Below, one piece after another: positions 1 through 7,785 of a stretch of 64,000 nucleotides of DNA. The position numbers were made by a program, and so were the translations under genes. Within the stretch, counting starts at the first letter, position 1. Every line of letters begins with the position of its first letter. The notes under the pieces were generated by a model. It made no database searches. It had not been told where the DNA came from and was given only the letters and a program-made list of their open reading frames with translations. The DNA is from CAVIQK01 sp963644945 (lineage in GTDB: Bacteria > Bacillota > Clostridia > Christensenellales > DTU072), in NCBI GenBank assembly GCA_963644945.1, contig CAVIQK010000001.1:62001-126000 (forward strand), given 5' to 3'.

Positions 1-331
1 CCGTAGCCTTGGCGTCTTTTGACGTAAGGGCAGATATAAGTTCTTTTGACTGCAATTTGAGTTGCAAAGGAATGTTTACGGGGTCTTTATCAAGCGACGA
101 TTTTAGATCGCTTACCGCTTGAGTCATAGTTTCGTCTTCGCCGAGAGATTCTTCTAGCCCAAGACTTTCTATAAGGTTCCCGTCCATTTTTAGAGTCGCA
201 TCTATCGACCAAAACGGCATCAAAAACATCATTGCAATGGAAACGACCGCTATCAAAGCAATGATAATGTTCATAACAAGTGTGGCGGTTTTGCTTGGCT
301 TCGCCGGCTCTACCATAGGTTTTTTGCTCAT
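1..331 (-). CDS. Membrane-anchored hypothetical protein (C-terminus beyond window)
   Basis: The first 110 residues are visible. A GAGGAG ribosome binding site stands 6-7 bases before the ATG at 331-329. A short basic N-terminus (MSKKPMVEPAKPSK) is followed by one hydrophobic segment at about residues 16-40, then a polar, acidic region that continues past the window edge. It is probably a single-pass membrane protein with its bulk outside the cell, because the positive residues lie before the helix. No family is recognised from this fragment. Its promoter lies at 384-413 on the same strand. Confidence 0.75.
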   Translation of the reverse strand, partial: MSKKPMVEPAKPSKTATLVMNIIIALIAVVSIAMMFLMPFWSIDATLKMDGNLIESLGLEESLGEDETMTQAVSDLKSSLDKDPVNIPLQLKLQSKELISALTSKDAKAT

Positions 332-383
332 TTGTTTTTCTCCTCTTAGAATGAAGTCCCTATTAAAAATAAGGTTGTATAAA

Positions 384-413
384 ATTATACAATAATAGTA
401 AAATATAAGTCAA
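384..413 (-). promoter_or_regulatory. Sigma-A-type promoter for the membrane protein gene
   Basis: Read on the minus strand, a -35 TTGACT (413-408) and a -10 TATAAT (389-384) are separated by 18 bases. Transcription would start near 377, about 45 bases before the start codon at 331. Confidence 0.65.
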
Positions 414-478
414 TATCAAATTTTTGACATGTGGCGGAGCCTAGTCCGACAGAAATTGTTGCTCCTAGCATCCAAAAA

Positions 479-1354
479 CTAAAAAGTTTGGTGTTCTGCA
501 ACCCAATCGCAAATAAAATTGGCGACATCCAAAGCCTTTTTATTGGCGAAGTCCTCGAACGGTACCAAAAGTCCTATCGTACGATAGCAATCGGGCGACA
601 AAGGAAGGGTTTTGACATTTTGAGTTCTGCCTTTCACAAGAAGTTCCGGCGCAAGACATATTCCCATGTTGTTCTCGACCATCGCAAGCATTGCATAGTC
701 GTCGGTTGTCATATATTTTACATTAGGTTTTATGCCGTACCGCTTAAAAATTTCACGAGAAACCGAGTCGGCATCCTCTTTTAGCGAAATAACATCTTCC
801 GTTTCGAATCTAGAGATAGGCATTTTGTCCGAAAGTTCGTAGTTTTTAGGCACAACTGCCAAAATTCTGTCTTGACACAGCGGGAGACACTTGCCTTTTA
901 CGTCGCAAGGGAGCGGAACAAATCCGAGATCCAAAGATCCGCTTTCGAGTTTTTCAAGCAATTCTCCTTCATCTCCGTCGGTAATTGAAAAGGTGATTTC
1001 GGGACGAATTTTCGAATATTCCTTAATAATGGACGGTAGCCAGTTGACTGCGACGGATGTAAAAGTCCCTATTCTTATGACGTTTGAATATCTTCCTTTG
1101 ATGCTTTCCGCAATATCGAATAGTCGTTTTTCCTCTTTGAGAACATCTTTCATAACAGGAAGTACCCTTGATCCTTCCGGAGTAAGAGATATCCCCGATT
1201 TTGTACGTTTCATCAGTGAAAAACCGAGTTCTTGTTCAAGCGATGCGATAAGATGAGTGACTGCCGATTGCGTAAGACCGAGAGCAATTCCGGCTTTTGA
1301 GATGCTCCCTTCTTCTACAGAGGCGACAAAAGCCTTGTATTGTTTCATTCCCAT
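479..1354 (-). CDS. LysR-family transcriptional regulator
   Basis: This 291-residue protein has the usual LysR length. The N-terminal winged helix-turn-helix (residues about 1-62) shows the typical spacing SISKAGIALGLTQSAVTHLIASLE, then the wing with LTPEG at about residues 57-61. The rest is a periplasmic-binding-protein-like effector domain (about 90-290). The effector cannot be read from sequence. The ATG at 1354 has GGGG about 8 bases upstream; an in-frame ATG two codons later is an alternative start. It does not face a divergent target gene directly: the upstream interval holds an unrelated-looking ncRNA candidate and the rpsF operon, so its target is unknown. Confidence 0.9.
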   Translation of the reverse strand: MGMKQYKAFVASVEEGSISKAGIALGLTQSAVTHLIASLEQELGFSLMKRTKSGISLTPEGSRVLPVMKDVLKEEKRLFDIAESIKGRYSNVIRIGTFTSVAVNWLPSIIKEYSKIRPEITFSITDGDEGELLEKLESGSLDLGFVPLPCDVKGKCLPLCQDRILAVVPKNYELSDKMPISRFETEDVISLKEDADSVSREIFKRYGIKPNVKYMTTDDYAMLAMVENNMGICLAPELLVKGRTQNVKTLPLSPDCYRTIGLLVPFEDFANKKALDVANFICDWVAEHQTF

Positions 1355-1475
1355 AAAAAATACCCCATTTAATAAAATATCGAAGTTTTATATAAATTTT
1401 TCTAATACGATTATATCACCAATGTCAAATAATGCAAGTCTAAATTAAAAAAATAAAAAAATTTATAAAAAACTA

Positions 1476-1504
1476 TTGACACATACAAAAAAAATTTATA
1501 CAAT
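1476..1504 (+). promoter_or_regulatory. Near-perfect sigma-A promoter of the candidate ncRNA
   Basis: TTGACA (1476-1481), a 17-base spacer and TACAAT (1499-1504). Transcription would start near 1511, exactly where the inverted repeats of the candidate RNA begin. No start codon with a convincing ribosome binding site follows before the terminator at 1635-1660. Confidence 0.75.
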
Positions 1505-1510
1505 ACTGAA

Positions 1511-1662
1511 AATTATCAAAGAATTGTATTAAATTTTTTAATATGAAGTTTGATAAGAGGGGAAAGCTCCATGCGGAAGCGTGGAGCAAAATAGATGAAA
1601 ACTCGGGCTAAAATTAGCATCCGAGCAAAGGGGGACGGCGACCTATTCGGTCGCCGTTTTAG
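1511..1662 (+). ncRNA. Candidate structured small RNA with intrinsic terminator, family not recognised
   Basis: About 150 nt between a strong promoter and a terminator, made almost entirely of inverted repeats. (1) An 8-bp pair TTATCAAA/TTTGATAA (1513-1520 with 1549-1556) encloses a 7-bp hairpin TATTAAA/TTTAATA (1527-1543). (2) A 9-bp stem closed by a GGAA tetraloop (1566-1587) contains one G-U pair. (3) A two-part stem CTCGG/CCGAG with an inner GCTA/TAGC (1602-1625). (4) The terminator stem ACGGCGACC/GGTCGCCGT plus T-run (1635-1660). Purine-rich single-strand linkers (GAGGGGAAA, CAAAGGGGG) join them. I could not match it to SRP RNA, 6S RNA, tmRNA or a riboswitch class I know. It could be a free small RNA or an uncharacterised cis-element; the rpsF promoter lies well downstream, which favours an independent RNA. 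Confidence 0.6.
1635..1660 (+). terminator. Intrinsic terminator of the candidate ncRNA
   Basis: A 9-bp GC-rich stem, ACGGCGACC (1635-1643) and GGTCGCCGT (1649-1657), with a TATTC loop, runs into TTTT. Confidence 0.8.
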
Positions 1663-1762
1663 ATTGTTATTAAAAAACATAATACATTATGCATCGATTT
1701 TTTGCATTAAAATAAGGAATTCCCCAAAAAATCAAAGAAAAAATTAAAATTTGTAAAAACAC

Positions 1763-1791
1763 TAGACAATTTTTTATTTTATATATATAAT
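1763..1791 (+). promoter_or_regulatory. Promoter of the rpsF-ssb-rpsR operon
   Basis: TAGACA (1763-1768), 17-base spacer, TATAAT (1786-1791). The predicted transcript start is near 1798. Confidence 0.7.
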
Positions 1792-1797
1792 ACGAGT

Positions 1798-1873
1798 ACC
1801 CGTAAAAATGTAATAGCGGGATTCCTTGTCACTACGAAGGTAGCGACCAGAGACCAAAAGGAGGTAAAAAGTC
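1798..1873 (+). promoter_or_regulatory. Structured 5' leader of rpsF, possible S6:S18 autoregulatory element
   Basis: The 76-nt leader contains CCCG/CGGG (1799-1802 with 1817-1820) and a hairpin at 1828-1847 (GTC/GAC plus CTAC/GTAG, one A/C mismatch, GAAG loop), then the AGGAGG ribosome binding site. S6:S18 leader elements upstream of rpsF are established in many bacteria, and their binding uses an unpaired CCG. A CCG is present here, but I could not confirm the fold, so the assignment is by position. Confidence 0.4.
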
Positions 1874-2155
1874 ATGACAAAGTACAAAGTTCTGTTTATT
1901 ATTGAGAACAGTCTTGACGACGAGGCAAAAGAAGGATTGGTAGAAAAATTCTCCTCTCTTATTGTGGAACTCGGCGGCGCGGTAGAAACAGTTGACAAAT
2001 GGGGCACAAGAAAATATGCCTATCCCATCGACTACAAGACCGAAGGATATTATGTCCTTATCAATTTCGAAGCCGACGAAACCGTTCCTGCCGAAATCGA
2101 CAGACAGATGAGAATCAATGACGGTATCGTTCGTCAAATGATCACAAAAGCGTAA
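1874..2155 (+). CDS. rpsF: 30S ribosomal protein S6
   Basis: 93 residues, the normal size for bacterial S6. The beta-strand start (YKVLFIIENSL), the central DKWGTRKYAYPIDYKTEGYYVLINFEA-type core and the C-terminal INDGIVRQMI are typical. It binds S18 and the central domain of 16S rRNA in the small subunit platform. AAAAGGAGG lies about 9 bases before the ATG. It is first in the conserved rpsF-ssb-rpsR operon, with 12 bases to ssb. Confidence 0.97.
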   Translation: MTKYKVLFIIENSLDDEAKEGLVEKFSSLIVELGGAVETVDKWGTRKYAYPIDYKTEGYYVLINFEADETVPAEIDRQMRINDGIVRQMITKA

Positions 2156-2167
2156 AAGGAGAAAGAA

Positions 2168-2599
2168 ATGAATTCAGTTATTCTAATAGGTAACTTGACC
2201 AGAGATCCTGAGACACAATCTACACAAAGCGGAGTGACCGTATGCAGATTCACGGTAGCCGTACAAAGAAGATTTGCTAATGCCGACGGCAACAGGGAAG
2301 CAGATTTTATTCCCGTAGTTGCATGGAGATCGCAAGCAGACAATTGCGCAAAATATCTCAAAAGAGGTAGCAAAGTTGCGGTAAGAGGTTCTCTCCAAAC
2401 CCGTAATTATGATGCACAAGACGGTACCAAAAGATATGTCACCGAAGTTGTGGCAGACGAAGTCTCGTTTCTACAATCGAAATCTGCGGATCTAGATGAG
2501 TCAAAAGGTGGACTAGAAGATCTTCCCGAAGTTGCTGCAAAAAAAGTAGGACTTGGCGGAACAGTCAAACCTGTTGACGACACGGAGTTCCCGTTCTAA
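2168..2599 (+). CDS. ssb: Single-stranded DNA-binding protein SSB
   Basis: 143 residues. An N-terminal OB fold (about 1-105) starts with the usual MNSVILIGNLTRDPE and contains the FTVAVQR and FIPVVAW strands. A flexible acidic region follows and ends with DDTEFPF, the canonical acidic tip that recruits replication and repair proteins. It coats single-stranded DNA as a tetramer during replication, recombination and repair. It sits in the classical operon between the S6 and S18 genes, and an AAAAGGAG ribosome binding site precedes it. Confidence 0.97.
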   Translation: MNSVILIGNLTRDPETQSTQSGVTVCRFTVAVQRRFANADGNREADFIPVVAWRSQADNCAKYLKRGSKVAVRGSLQTRNYDAQDGTKRYVTEVVADEVSFLQSKSADLDESKGGLEDLPEVAAKKVGLGGTVKPVDDTEFPF

Positions 2600-2617
2600 C
2601 AATTTAGGAGAATTAAA

Positions 2618-2917
2618 ATGCAAAAAGAATTTGTAAAGGGCGAAAGCAAAGGCAAACGCGCCCCTAAAAAAAGAGTATGCCCCTTCTGTGCAGGTAAGGT
2701 AGAAGAAATCGACTACATCGCACTTGCAAAAGATATCGAAGCGTCCAGAGAAAGAACTTATGACAAAAACGGAGAAAAACGTCCTCGTTTTGTCACCGAA
2801 AAAGGCAAGATCATCCCCAGACGTATGAGCGGAGTATGTGTAAGACACCAAAAACTTCTCGCACAAGCAATCAAACGTGCAAGAATAATGGCGCTCCTTC
2901 CGTTCAAAGCCGAATAA
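2618..2917 (+). CDS. rpsR: 30S ribosomal protein S18
   Basis: 99 residues, slightly long for the family. The conserved C-terminal half (RRMSGVCVRHQKLLAQAIKRAR) and the terminal ALLPF segment are clear. A CPFC pair at residues 22-25 is the start of the usual S18 core. It partners S6 on the 30S platform. The TTAGGAG site is 7 bases from the ATG. The operon ends at the terminator at 2978-3003. Confidence 0.96.
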   Translation: MQKEFVKGESKGKRAPKKRVCPFCAGKVEEIDYIALAKDIEASRERTYDKNGEKRPRFVTEKGKIIPRRMSGVCVRHQKLLAQAIKRARIMALLPFKAE

Positions 2918-2977
2918 GTTTAAGTCAAAGGAAAACAACTTTTTGTTTCCCGACTGTAACATCGGTCAATTGACAAT

Positions 2978-3003
2978 AAAAGGAGCGGAAACGCTCCTTT
3001 TAA
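2978..3003 (+). terminator. Terminator of the rpsF operon
   Basis: A perfect 10-bp stem AAAAGGAGCG/CGCTCCTTTT with a GAAA loop. The T-run doubles as the end of the stem. Confidence 0.9.
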
Positions 3004-3022
3004 TTTTATTAAATTGTAAATT

Positions 3023-3703
3023 ATGAAAATTACTATCAATAAAAATACAATAGAAACCGACCAAACATCCTTAAAAATTCTACTAGAAGAAAGAGGTTTT
3101 GCCTTCCCTTGCAAAGCAAGAGGCGTATGCGGAAAATGTCGCATAAATTGCAAAGATCTTGCTCCTACAGATAGAGACAAGAGATTTTTGAGCAAAGAAG
3201 AAATCGAAGACGGTGTAAGACTTGCTTGCGACAAAATAGCGGTTGACGGACTAGAAATCACCGCAAAAATAGCCGAACAAGTCAAAATAACCGAGTGCGA
3301 CGGCTATGCCGTTATCGGTGACAACTTCGTCGAGGTGGGCATCGTCCAAGACTCTTTATGGGAAAGATCTGTGTTTGAAGGTGATTTTGCCGACAAAAAG
3401 TCGATAGAAAGTGTTATTGCTCACGGAACCCTTGATTTTCTCGAAAAATACGACGTAGCCAAGACCACGACTTTATATATAATAGGAAAGAAGAAAAAAG
3501 TCGAAACCCTTCTAGGCGACTCGTCCGAAGACGGATTTATATCCGACGGAGCGACGTTTAGACTACCTTCCGACGAAGTCAATGTTTTGCCGACAAGAGA
3601 AGAAGACGGCTCGGATTCGCTTATTATGAAAAAGTCCGGACTCTCTCTAGACGAAGCCGTTTTGAAAGTAATCAAAGATATCAGGTTTAGAGTAAAACTT
3701 TAA
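3023..3703 (+). CDS. 2Fe-2S ferredoxin-domain protein
   Basis: 226 residues. The N-terminal about 80 residues are a plant-type [2Fe-2S] ferredoxin fold. The ligand pattern C-x5-C-x2-C (CKARGVCGKC, about residues 31-40) is joined by the later cysteine in GVRLAC. This arrangement, including L.KEEIEDGVRLAC, matches the N-terminal domain of corrinoid-protein reductive activators (DUF4445/ASKHA proteins). Those are about 500-600 residues with an ATPase-like domain; this protein stops far short and has instead an unrecognised acidic C-terminal region (about 105-226). An electron-transfer role is inferred from the cluster only. The ATG has no clear Shine-Dalgarno sequence and lies just 20 bases after the rpsR terminator, so translation and promoter use are uncertain. 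Confidence 0.8.
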   Translation: MKITINKNTIETDQTSLKILLEERGFAFPCKARGVCGKCRINCKDLAPTDRDKRFLSKEEIEDGVRLACDKIAVDGLEITAKIAEQVKITECDGYAVIGDNFVEVGIVQDSLWERSVFEGDFADKKSIESVIAHGTLDFLEKYDVAKTTTLYIIGKKKKVETLLGDSSEDGFISDGATFRLPSDEVNVLPTREEDGSDSLIMKKSGLSLDEAVLKVIKDIRFRVKL

Positions 3704-3753
3704 GGACGAAAATCTATAAATTATTGAGAATTTTAAGTTGGAATTAAACTTTC

Positions 3754-3783
3754 TTGATTATATTTATAGAGATATGATATAAT
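3754..3783 (+). promoter_or_regulatory. Promoter of ftsH
   Basis: TTGATT (3754-3759), 18-base spacer, TATAAT (3778-3783), about 42 bases before the ATG. Confidence 0.65.
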
Positions 3784-3825
3784 ACTACTCGCTATACAGT
3801 GATTATTCACAAAATTGAGGTGTAA

Positions 3826-5793
3826 ATGAAATCAGCAAATTGGAGAACTATTCTCATAGTAATTATGATGTGCATATTGGTGGTTGTCGCCGCAGTGTTT
3901 CTTTTCAACAGAGACACGACGCCGTCAATATCTTACGATAAACTTTTGAAAGACGTTGCCGCAGGCAAAGTTTACGGAGTTTATTTTTACGATGATTACA
4001 ATGCCTACGTCTTATACAAAGAGATAGACGAAGAAATCGATTCCCAAATCGTTGCCAACAAAGACGGCAAAGTGGACGAATCTGTCGTAAAAGCATTTAG
4101 AAACGGCCAAACCGCAACATGTAAAGTCACCACCGACAACAGAAATCTATTCACCGATTGGCTAAAAGAAAGGTACGACCTAAGAGTCGAAAACGGCGCC
4201 CTCATAGGGAATATGCCCATACTTCTTCTAAATAACCCCAATTCCGGAGCCAATTGGAGCGTCATTTTGTCTTGGGTATCCCTTGGCATTTTGGTGGTGC
4301 TAGGTGCAATAATTTTGGTTGCAACCTTCAAAAATCGTTCGGGAAGTGGCAATGCCCTCAACTTCGGCAAAACCAAAGCCCGCCTTGCAACCCAAGTAAA
4401 AGTTAGATTTACCGATGTCGCCGGAGCCGAAGAAGAAAAAGAAGAACTCCAAGAAATAGTAGAGTTCTTGAAATCTCCCGCAAGATTTACATCTCTTGGT
4501 GCAAGAGTGCCTCACGGATGTCTTTTGGTAGGCCCTCCCGGAACAGGTAAAACCTTGTTCGCAAAAGCCGTCGCAGGCGAAGCCAATGTGCCGTTTTTCT
4601 CCATATCGGGATCCGATTTTGTCGAAATGTTCGTAGGTGTAGGCGCATCCAGAGTAAGAGATTTGTTCGCCCAAGCCAAGAAATGCGCTCCGTGTATCAT
4701 CTTTATTGACGAAATAGACGCAGTAGGCAGACAAAGAGGAACAGGACTCGGCGGAGGCAACGACGAAAGAGAACAAACCCTCAACCAACTCCTTGTCGAA
4801 ATGGACGGATTTGAAACGACCGACAGCATAATCGTTATGGCTGCCACCAACAGAGTAGATATACTTGATCCCGCATTGCTCCGTCCGGGCAGATTTGACA
4901 GACAAATATACATCAACGTTCCCGACGTAAAAGGCAGAGAAGAGATATTCAAAGTCCATGCCAAAAATAAACCCTTGTCCCCCAACATCGATTTTCGTGT
5001 GTTGGCAAGAATGACTTCGGGCTTTACGGGTGCAAATATCGCCAATCTCCTCAACGAAGCCGCAATTCTCGCTGCAAGAGATCATCGCTCCGTCATAGAG
5101 ATGAAAGACATTTTGGAAGGCATCAACAAGGTTATAGCCGGTCCGCAAAAGAAGTCGAGAGTCGTCACCGAAAGCGATAAACGTATCACCGCATATCACG
5201 AATCGGGCCACGCTATCGTAGGTTATGCGATGAAATATTGCGACGATGTTCAAGAAGTATCCATTATATCGAGAGGCTCGGCGGCAGGTTATACATTGTC
5301 AAGACCTAAAAACGATGACAACCACGTAACCAAGAACAAACTCAACGACATGATATCCATGATGCTAGGCGGACGAGTTGCAGAAGAAATCGTAATAGAA
5401 GACGTTTCGACCGGTGCATCTCAAGACATAAAACGTGCTACGGAACTTGCAAGACAAATGGTTTGCGAGTGGGGTATGAGTAAACTGTCCACAGTCTTTT
5501 ACGGCGGATCTCAAGAAGTGTTCCTAGGTAGAGATTACCAAGCACACAACACTTATTCCGAAGAAATTGCCGGTCAAATAGACGAAGAAGTCAGAGCGAT
5601 AATTGACGCCAACTACGAGAGAGCAAAGAAAATTCTCGAGGAAAACCGCTCCGTTTTGGACAACATGGTAAAACTTCTATACGAAAAGAGTACAATTTAT
5701 ACCGATGAAGTCGAACTCCTCATGCAAGGCAAAACCGCAGAAGAAGTCAAAGAGTATATTGACAGCAAACAAAACGTAGCGACCGAAAAATAA
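3826..5793 (+). CDS. ftsH: ATP-dependent zinc metalloprotease FtsH
   Basis: 655 residues, usual FtsH length. Two membrane helices (about 8-27 and 146-168) flank the extracytoplasmic domain. The AAA+ module follows, with Walker A GPPGTGKT at residues 236-243, Walker B IIFIDEID, and the second region of homology ending in RPGRFDRQI. The zinc site HESGH lies at 458-462, with the downstream acidic ligand in the ASQDIKRATELA segment. It is a hexameric membrane protease that pulls out and degrades membrane and regulatory proteins. It has its own promoter and terminator and is not in an operon with its neighbours. Confidence 0.98.
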   Translation: MKSANWRTILIVIMMCILVVVAAVFLFNRDTTPSISYDKLLKDVAAGKVYGVYFYDDYNAYVLYKEIDEEIDSQIVANKDGKVDESVVKAFRNGQTATCKVTTDNRNLFTDWLKERYDLRVENGALIGNMPILLLNNPNSGANWSVILSWVSLGILVVLGAIILVATFKNRSGSGNALNFGKTKARLATQVKVRFTDVAGAEEEKEELQEIVEFLKSPARFTSLGARVPHGCLLVGPPGTGKTLFAKAVAGEANVPFFSISGSDFVEMFVGVGASRVRDLFAQAKKCAPCIIFIDEIDAVGRQRGTGLGGGNDEREQTLNQLLVEMDGFETTDSIIVMAATNRVDILDPALLRPGRFDRQIYINVPDVKGREEIFKVHAKNKPLSPNIDFRVLARMTSGFTGANIANLLNEAAILAARDHRSVIEMKDILEGINKVIAGPQKKSRVVTESDKRITAYHESGHAIVGYAMKYCDDVQEVSIISRGSAAGYTLSRPKNDDNHVTKNKLNDMISMMLGGRVAEEIVIEDVSTGASQDIKRATELARQMVCEWGMSKLSTVFYGGSQEVFLGRDYQAHNTYSEEIAGQIDEEVRAIIDANYERAKKILEENRSVLDNMVKLLYEKSTIYTDEVELLMQGKTAEEVKEYIDSKQNVATEK

Positions 5794-5812
5794 TTTATCT
5801 ACAATAGACTAA

Positions 5813-5843
5813 AAAAGGATCTGCGATGAGCAGATTCTTTTAT
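5813..5843 (+). terminator. Terminator of ftsH
   Basis: A 10-bp stem AAGGATCTGC/GCAGATTCTT (one G-T pair) with a GATGA loop, followed by a T-rich tail. Confidence 0.8.
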
Positions 5844-5869
5844 TTTATAAATAAAATTTTGTTTAGGTC

Positions 5870-5936
5870 TTGACAAAAGCCGTATTGAGTTCTACAATTT
5901 ATCAACATTGACAGAACGCAAAATATAATATATTAT
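5870..5936 (+). promoter_or_regulatory. Tandem promoters of the mgtC operon
   Basis: Promoter 1: TTGACA (5870-5875), 17 bases, TACAAT (5893-5898). Promoter 2: TTGACA (5908-5913), 17 bases, TATTAT (5931-5936). Both -35 boxes are perfect. No Mg-sensing leader structure was recognised between them and the gene, and the second transcript would have a leader of only about 20 bases. Confidence 0.65.
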
Positions 5937-5961
5937 ATTTTTTAGAAAAAGGAGGGCTGTT

Positions 5962-6669
5962 ATGATTTTAGATTCCCTTATAAACTTTACTACGGATTTC
6001 GATTCCAACGTTTGGCGTTATGTCGTCAGACTCATTGTCGCAATGTTTTGCGGTTGTTTTATAGGATTTGAAAGAAAAGCCCGAAGTAAAGAAGCCGGAA
6101 TAAGAACACACGCAATAGTATGTCTTGCAGCCGCTCTTATGATGATTATATCAAAATATGCCTTCTTTGATTTGGATGCCGTTCGCTATCCCGACGGTAG
6201 CCGTATAGCATCCCAAATTGTCTCCGGTATAGGTTTTCTCGGCGCCGGAATAATCGTGTATAGACGTGACGTAATGCATGGACTCACGACCGCAGCGGGC
6301 ATCTGGGCGACAGCCGGCATCGGCATGGCGATAGGTGCAGGATTTTACGTCGTCGGCATCTGTTCCACTCTATTTATTTTGATTTTGCAAGTGGTTTTCC
6401 ATTTGCCGTTCAAGTTTTTCAGCACTCAACATTTGACGGTTATGAAGGTCAAAATTTGGCTCGAAAACGACAGTGTTATCAACGATATAAGATCATCTCT
6501 TGCCATCAAAAGAGATATTAGATACGAAGTGAAAAACAAGGACGACGGCAGAGTGGAAGCGACTCTCGAATTTGCTACCGCCAAAGCCTACACCATTGAC
6601 GAAATCAATGAATTGCTTGCGAAATTCCCAAAACATCTTATCTCGATAGAACGTAACGAGGAAATGTAA
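5962..6669 (+). CDS. MgtC/SapB family membrane protein
   Basis: 235 residues. The N-terminal MgtC domain (about 15-150) has several hydrophobic helices with the family signatures GCFIGFERK, AGIRTHAIVCLAAALMM, SGIGFLGAGII and GLTTAAGIWATAGIGMA. A soluble C-terminal domain (about 160-235) resembles the ACT-like tail found in many members. MgtC proteins are linked to growth at low magnesium and to control of the F-type ATP synthase in pathogens; the role in this organism is not known. AAAGGAGG precedes the ATG. It leads a three-gene unit with two flavoproteins (9-base gap to the next gene). Confidence 0.92.
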   Translation: MILDSLINFTTDFDSNVWRYVVRLIVAMFCGCFIGFERKARSKEAGIRTHAIVCLAAALMMIISKYAFFDLDAVRYPDGSRIASQIVSGIGFLGAGIIVYRRDVMHGLTTAAGIWATAGIGMAIGAGFYVVGICSTLFILILQVVFHLPFKFFSTQHLTVMKVKIWLENDSVINDIRSSLAIKRDIRYEVKNKDDGRVEATLEFATAKAYTIDEINELLAKFPKHLISIERNEEM

Positions 6670-6678
6670 TTTTTCCCT

Positions 6679-7785
6679 ATGAAAAGCACGTATGATGCAA
6701 TTATAATAGGCGCAGGCGCCGGTGGAATGGTCACTGCCATCCGCTCCGCTCAACGAGGGAAAAAGGTCCTCATAATAGAAAAATGCGATCGTGTCGGCAA
6801 AAAACTTTTAGCGACAGGCAACGGTCATTGCAATATGGGCAACATCGGCAAAATCGAAGGTAAATACAACAGCGATTTTCCCGTTCCCATATTAAAGAAA
6901 TACAACGAAAATTATCAACGAGAATTTTTTGAGTCCATAGGACTCTTTACCAAAGTTGTTGACGGCAGAGTCTTTCCGTATAGCATGCAAGCCTCTACTG
7001 TGAACAACGTTTTGCGCTCGAATTTAGAGAAATACGGTGTCACCGTAAAACTAAACGAAGAAGTCAAAAACATTGTCAAAAAGGACGGATTATTTTACGT
7101 AAACGGCGACAATTTGGCGAAGAAAGTTGTCTTGGCGACAGGTGGCTCGGCAATGACTTTGTCGGACGGCAATGCCCTCTTAAAGCCGTTTTGTCACAAA
7201 ATAAAGAAGAGCCTTCCGTCCCTTTGTCCGCTGATTACTTCCACCGACAACATAAAAGGTCTCAAAGGTGTGCGAGCCCAAGTCGGAGCCACTTTATTTG
7301 TAGGCGGCAAGAAGATTTCATCGACAGAAGACGAAGTTATTTTCAAAGACAACGGTTTGTCCGGTACGGCAATTTTTACATTGTCCGGCGACTATGCGCT
7401 GTCCGGTGGTTGCGACGGTGAAATCGTGCTAGATTTTATGCCCGAATATTCCATAGAAGAATGCCGACAAATAATCGAAAAAGTCGGTCTTTACGGTCTT
7501 TTCCATAAAGAGATCGCAAGGAATATTTCTCTATCTTCAAAAGGCGATTTAGCCTATGCGGTAAAGAATTTCAAAATAAAAGAAGTAAAACTCGGCTCCC
7601 TAGAACTTGCCCAAGTCACATGTGGCGGACTGTCCACCGACGACTTTGATCCTACCACGCTAGAATCTCTAAAAACAAGTGGCATATATGCAATAGGCGA
7701 GGCACTAGACGTCAACGGACCTTGTGGCGGTTACAACTTGATGTGGGCATTCGGCTCGGCTCTTTTGGTGGGCGACAATGTATAG
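6679..7785 (+). CDS. NAD(P)/FAD-dependent oxidoreductase, HI0933/YhiN (BaiN) family
   Basis: 368 residues. A dinucleotide-binding start GAGAGGM (residues 11-17), the family motif GKKLLATGNGHCN (about 41-53), LATGGSAMT in the middle and the C-terminal second FAD motif GIYAIGEALDVNGPCGGYNLMWAFGSA are all present. The family includes an aminoacetone-oxidase-like protein and BaiN of bile-acid 7-dehydroxylating clostridia, but its general substrate is unclear. It is about 30 residues shorter than usual, ending soon after the last FAD motif. Its 3' end overlaps the next flavoprotein gene by 8 bases, which suggests translational coupling. Confidence 0.9.
   Translation: MKSTYDAIIIGAGAGGMVTAIRSAQRGKKVLIIEKCDRVGKKLLATGNGHCNMGNIGKIEGKYNSDFPVPILKKYNENYQREFFESIGLFTKVVDGRVFPYSMQASTVNNVLRSNLEKYGVTVKLNEEVKNIVKKDGLFYVNGDNLAKKVVLATGGSAMTLSDGNALLKPFCHKIKKSLPSLCPLITSTDNIKGLKGVRAQVGATLFVGGKKISSTEDEVIFKDNGLSGTAIFTLSGDYALSGGCDGEIVLDFMPEYSIEECRQIIEKVGLYGLFHKEIARNISLSSKGDLAYAVKNFKIKEVKLGSLELAQVTCGGLSTDDFDPTTLESLKTSGIYAIGEALDVNGPCGGYNLMWAFGSALLVGDNV

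Noticed and set aside
1511..1662. Possible SRP RNA because of the GGAA tetraloop hairpin
   Set aside because: The conserved SRP symmetric and asymmetric loops next to the GGAA tip are missing, and the stem is only 9 bp and followed by separate hairpins.
4300..5253. Long minus-strand open frames inside ftsH and within the giant genes
   Set aside because: They lie antisense to clearly conserved or repeat-coding sequence, lack ribosome binding sites and show no protein family features; they arise from codon bias.
5899..5961. A magnesium-sensing riboswitch (M-box) ahead of mgtC
   Set aside because: The distance from the promoters to the ATG is far too short for an M-box and no matching helices are visible.
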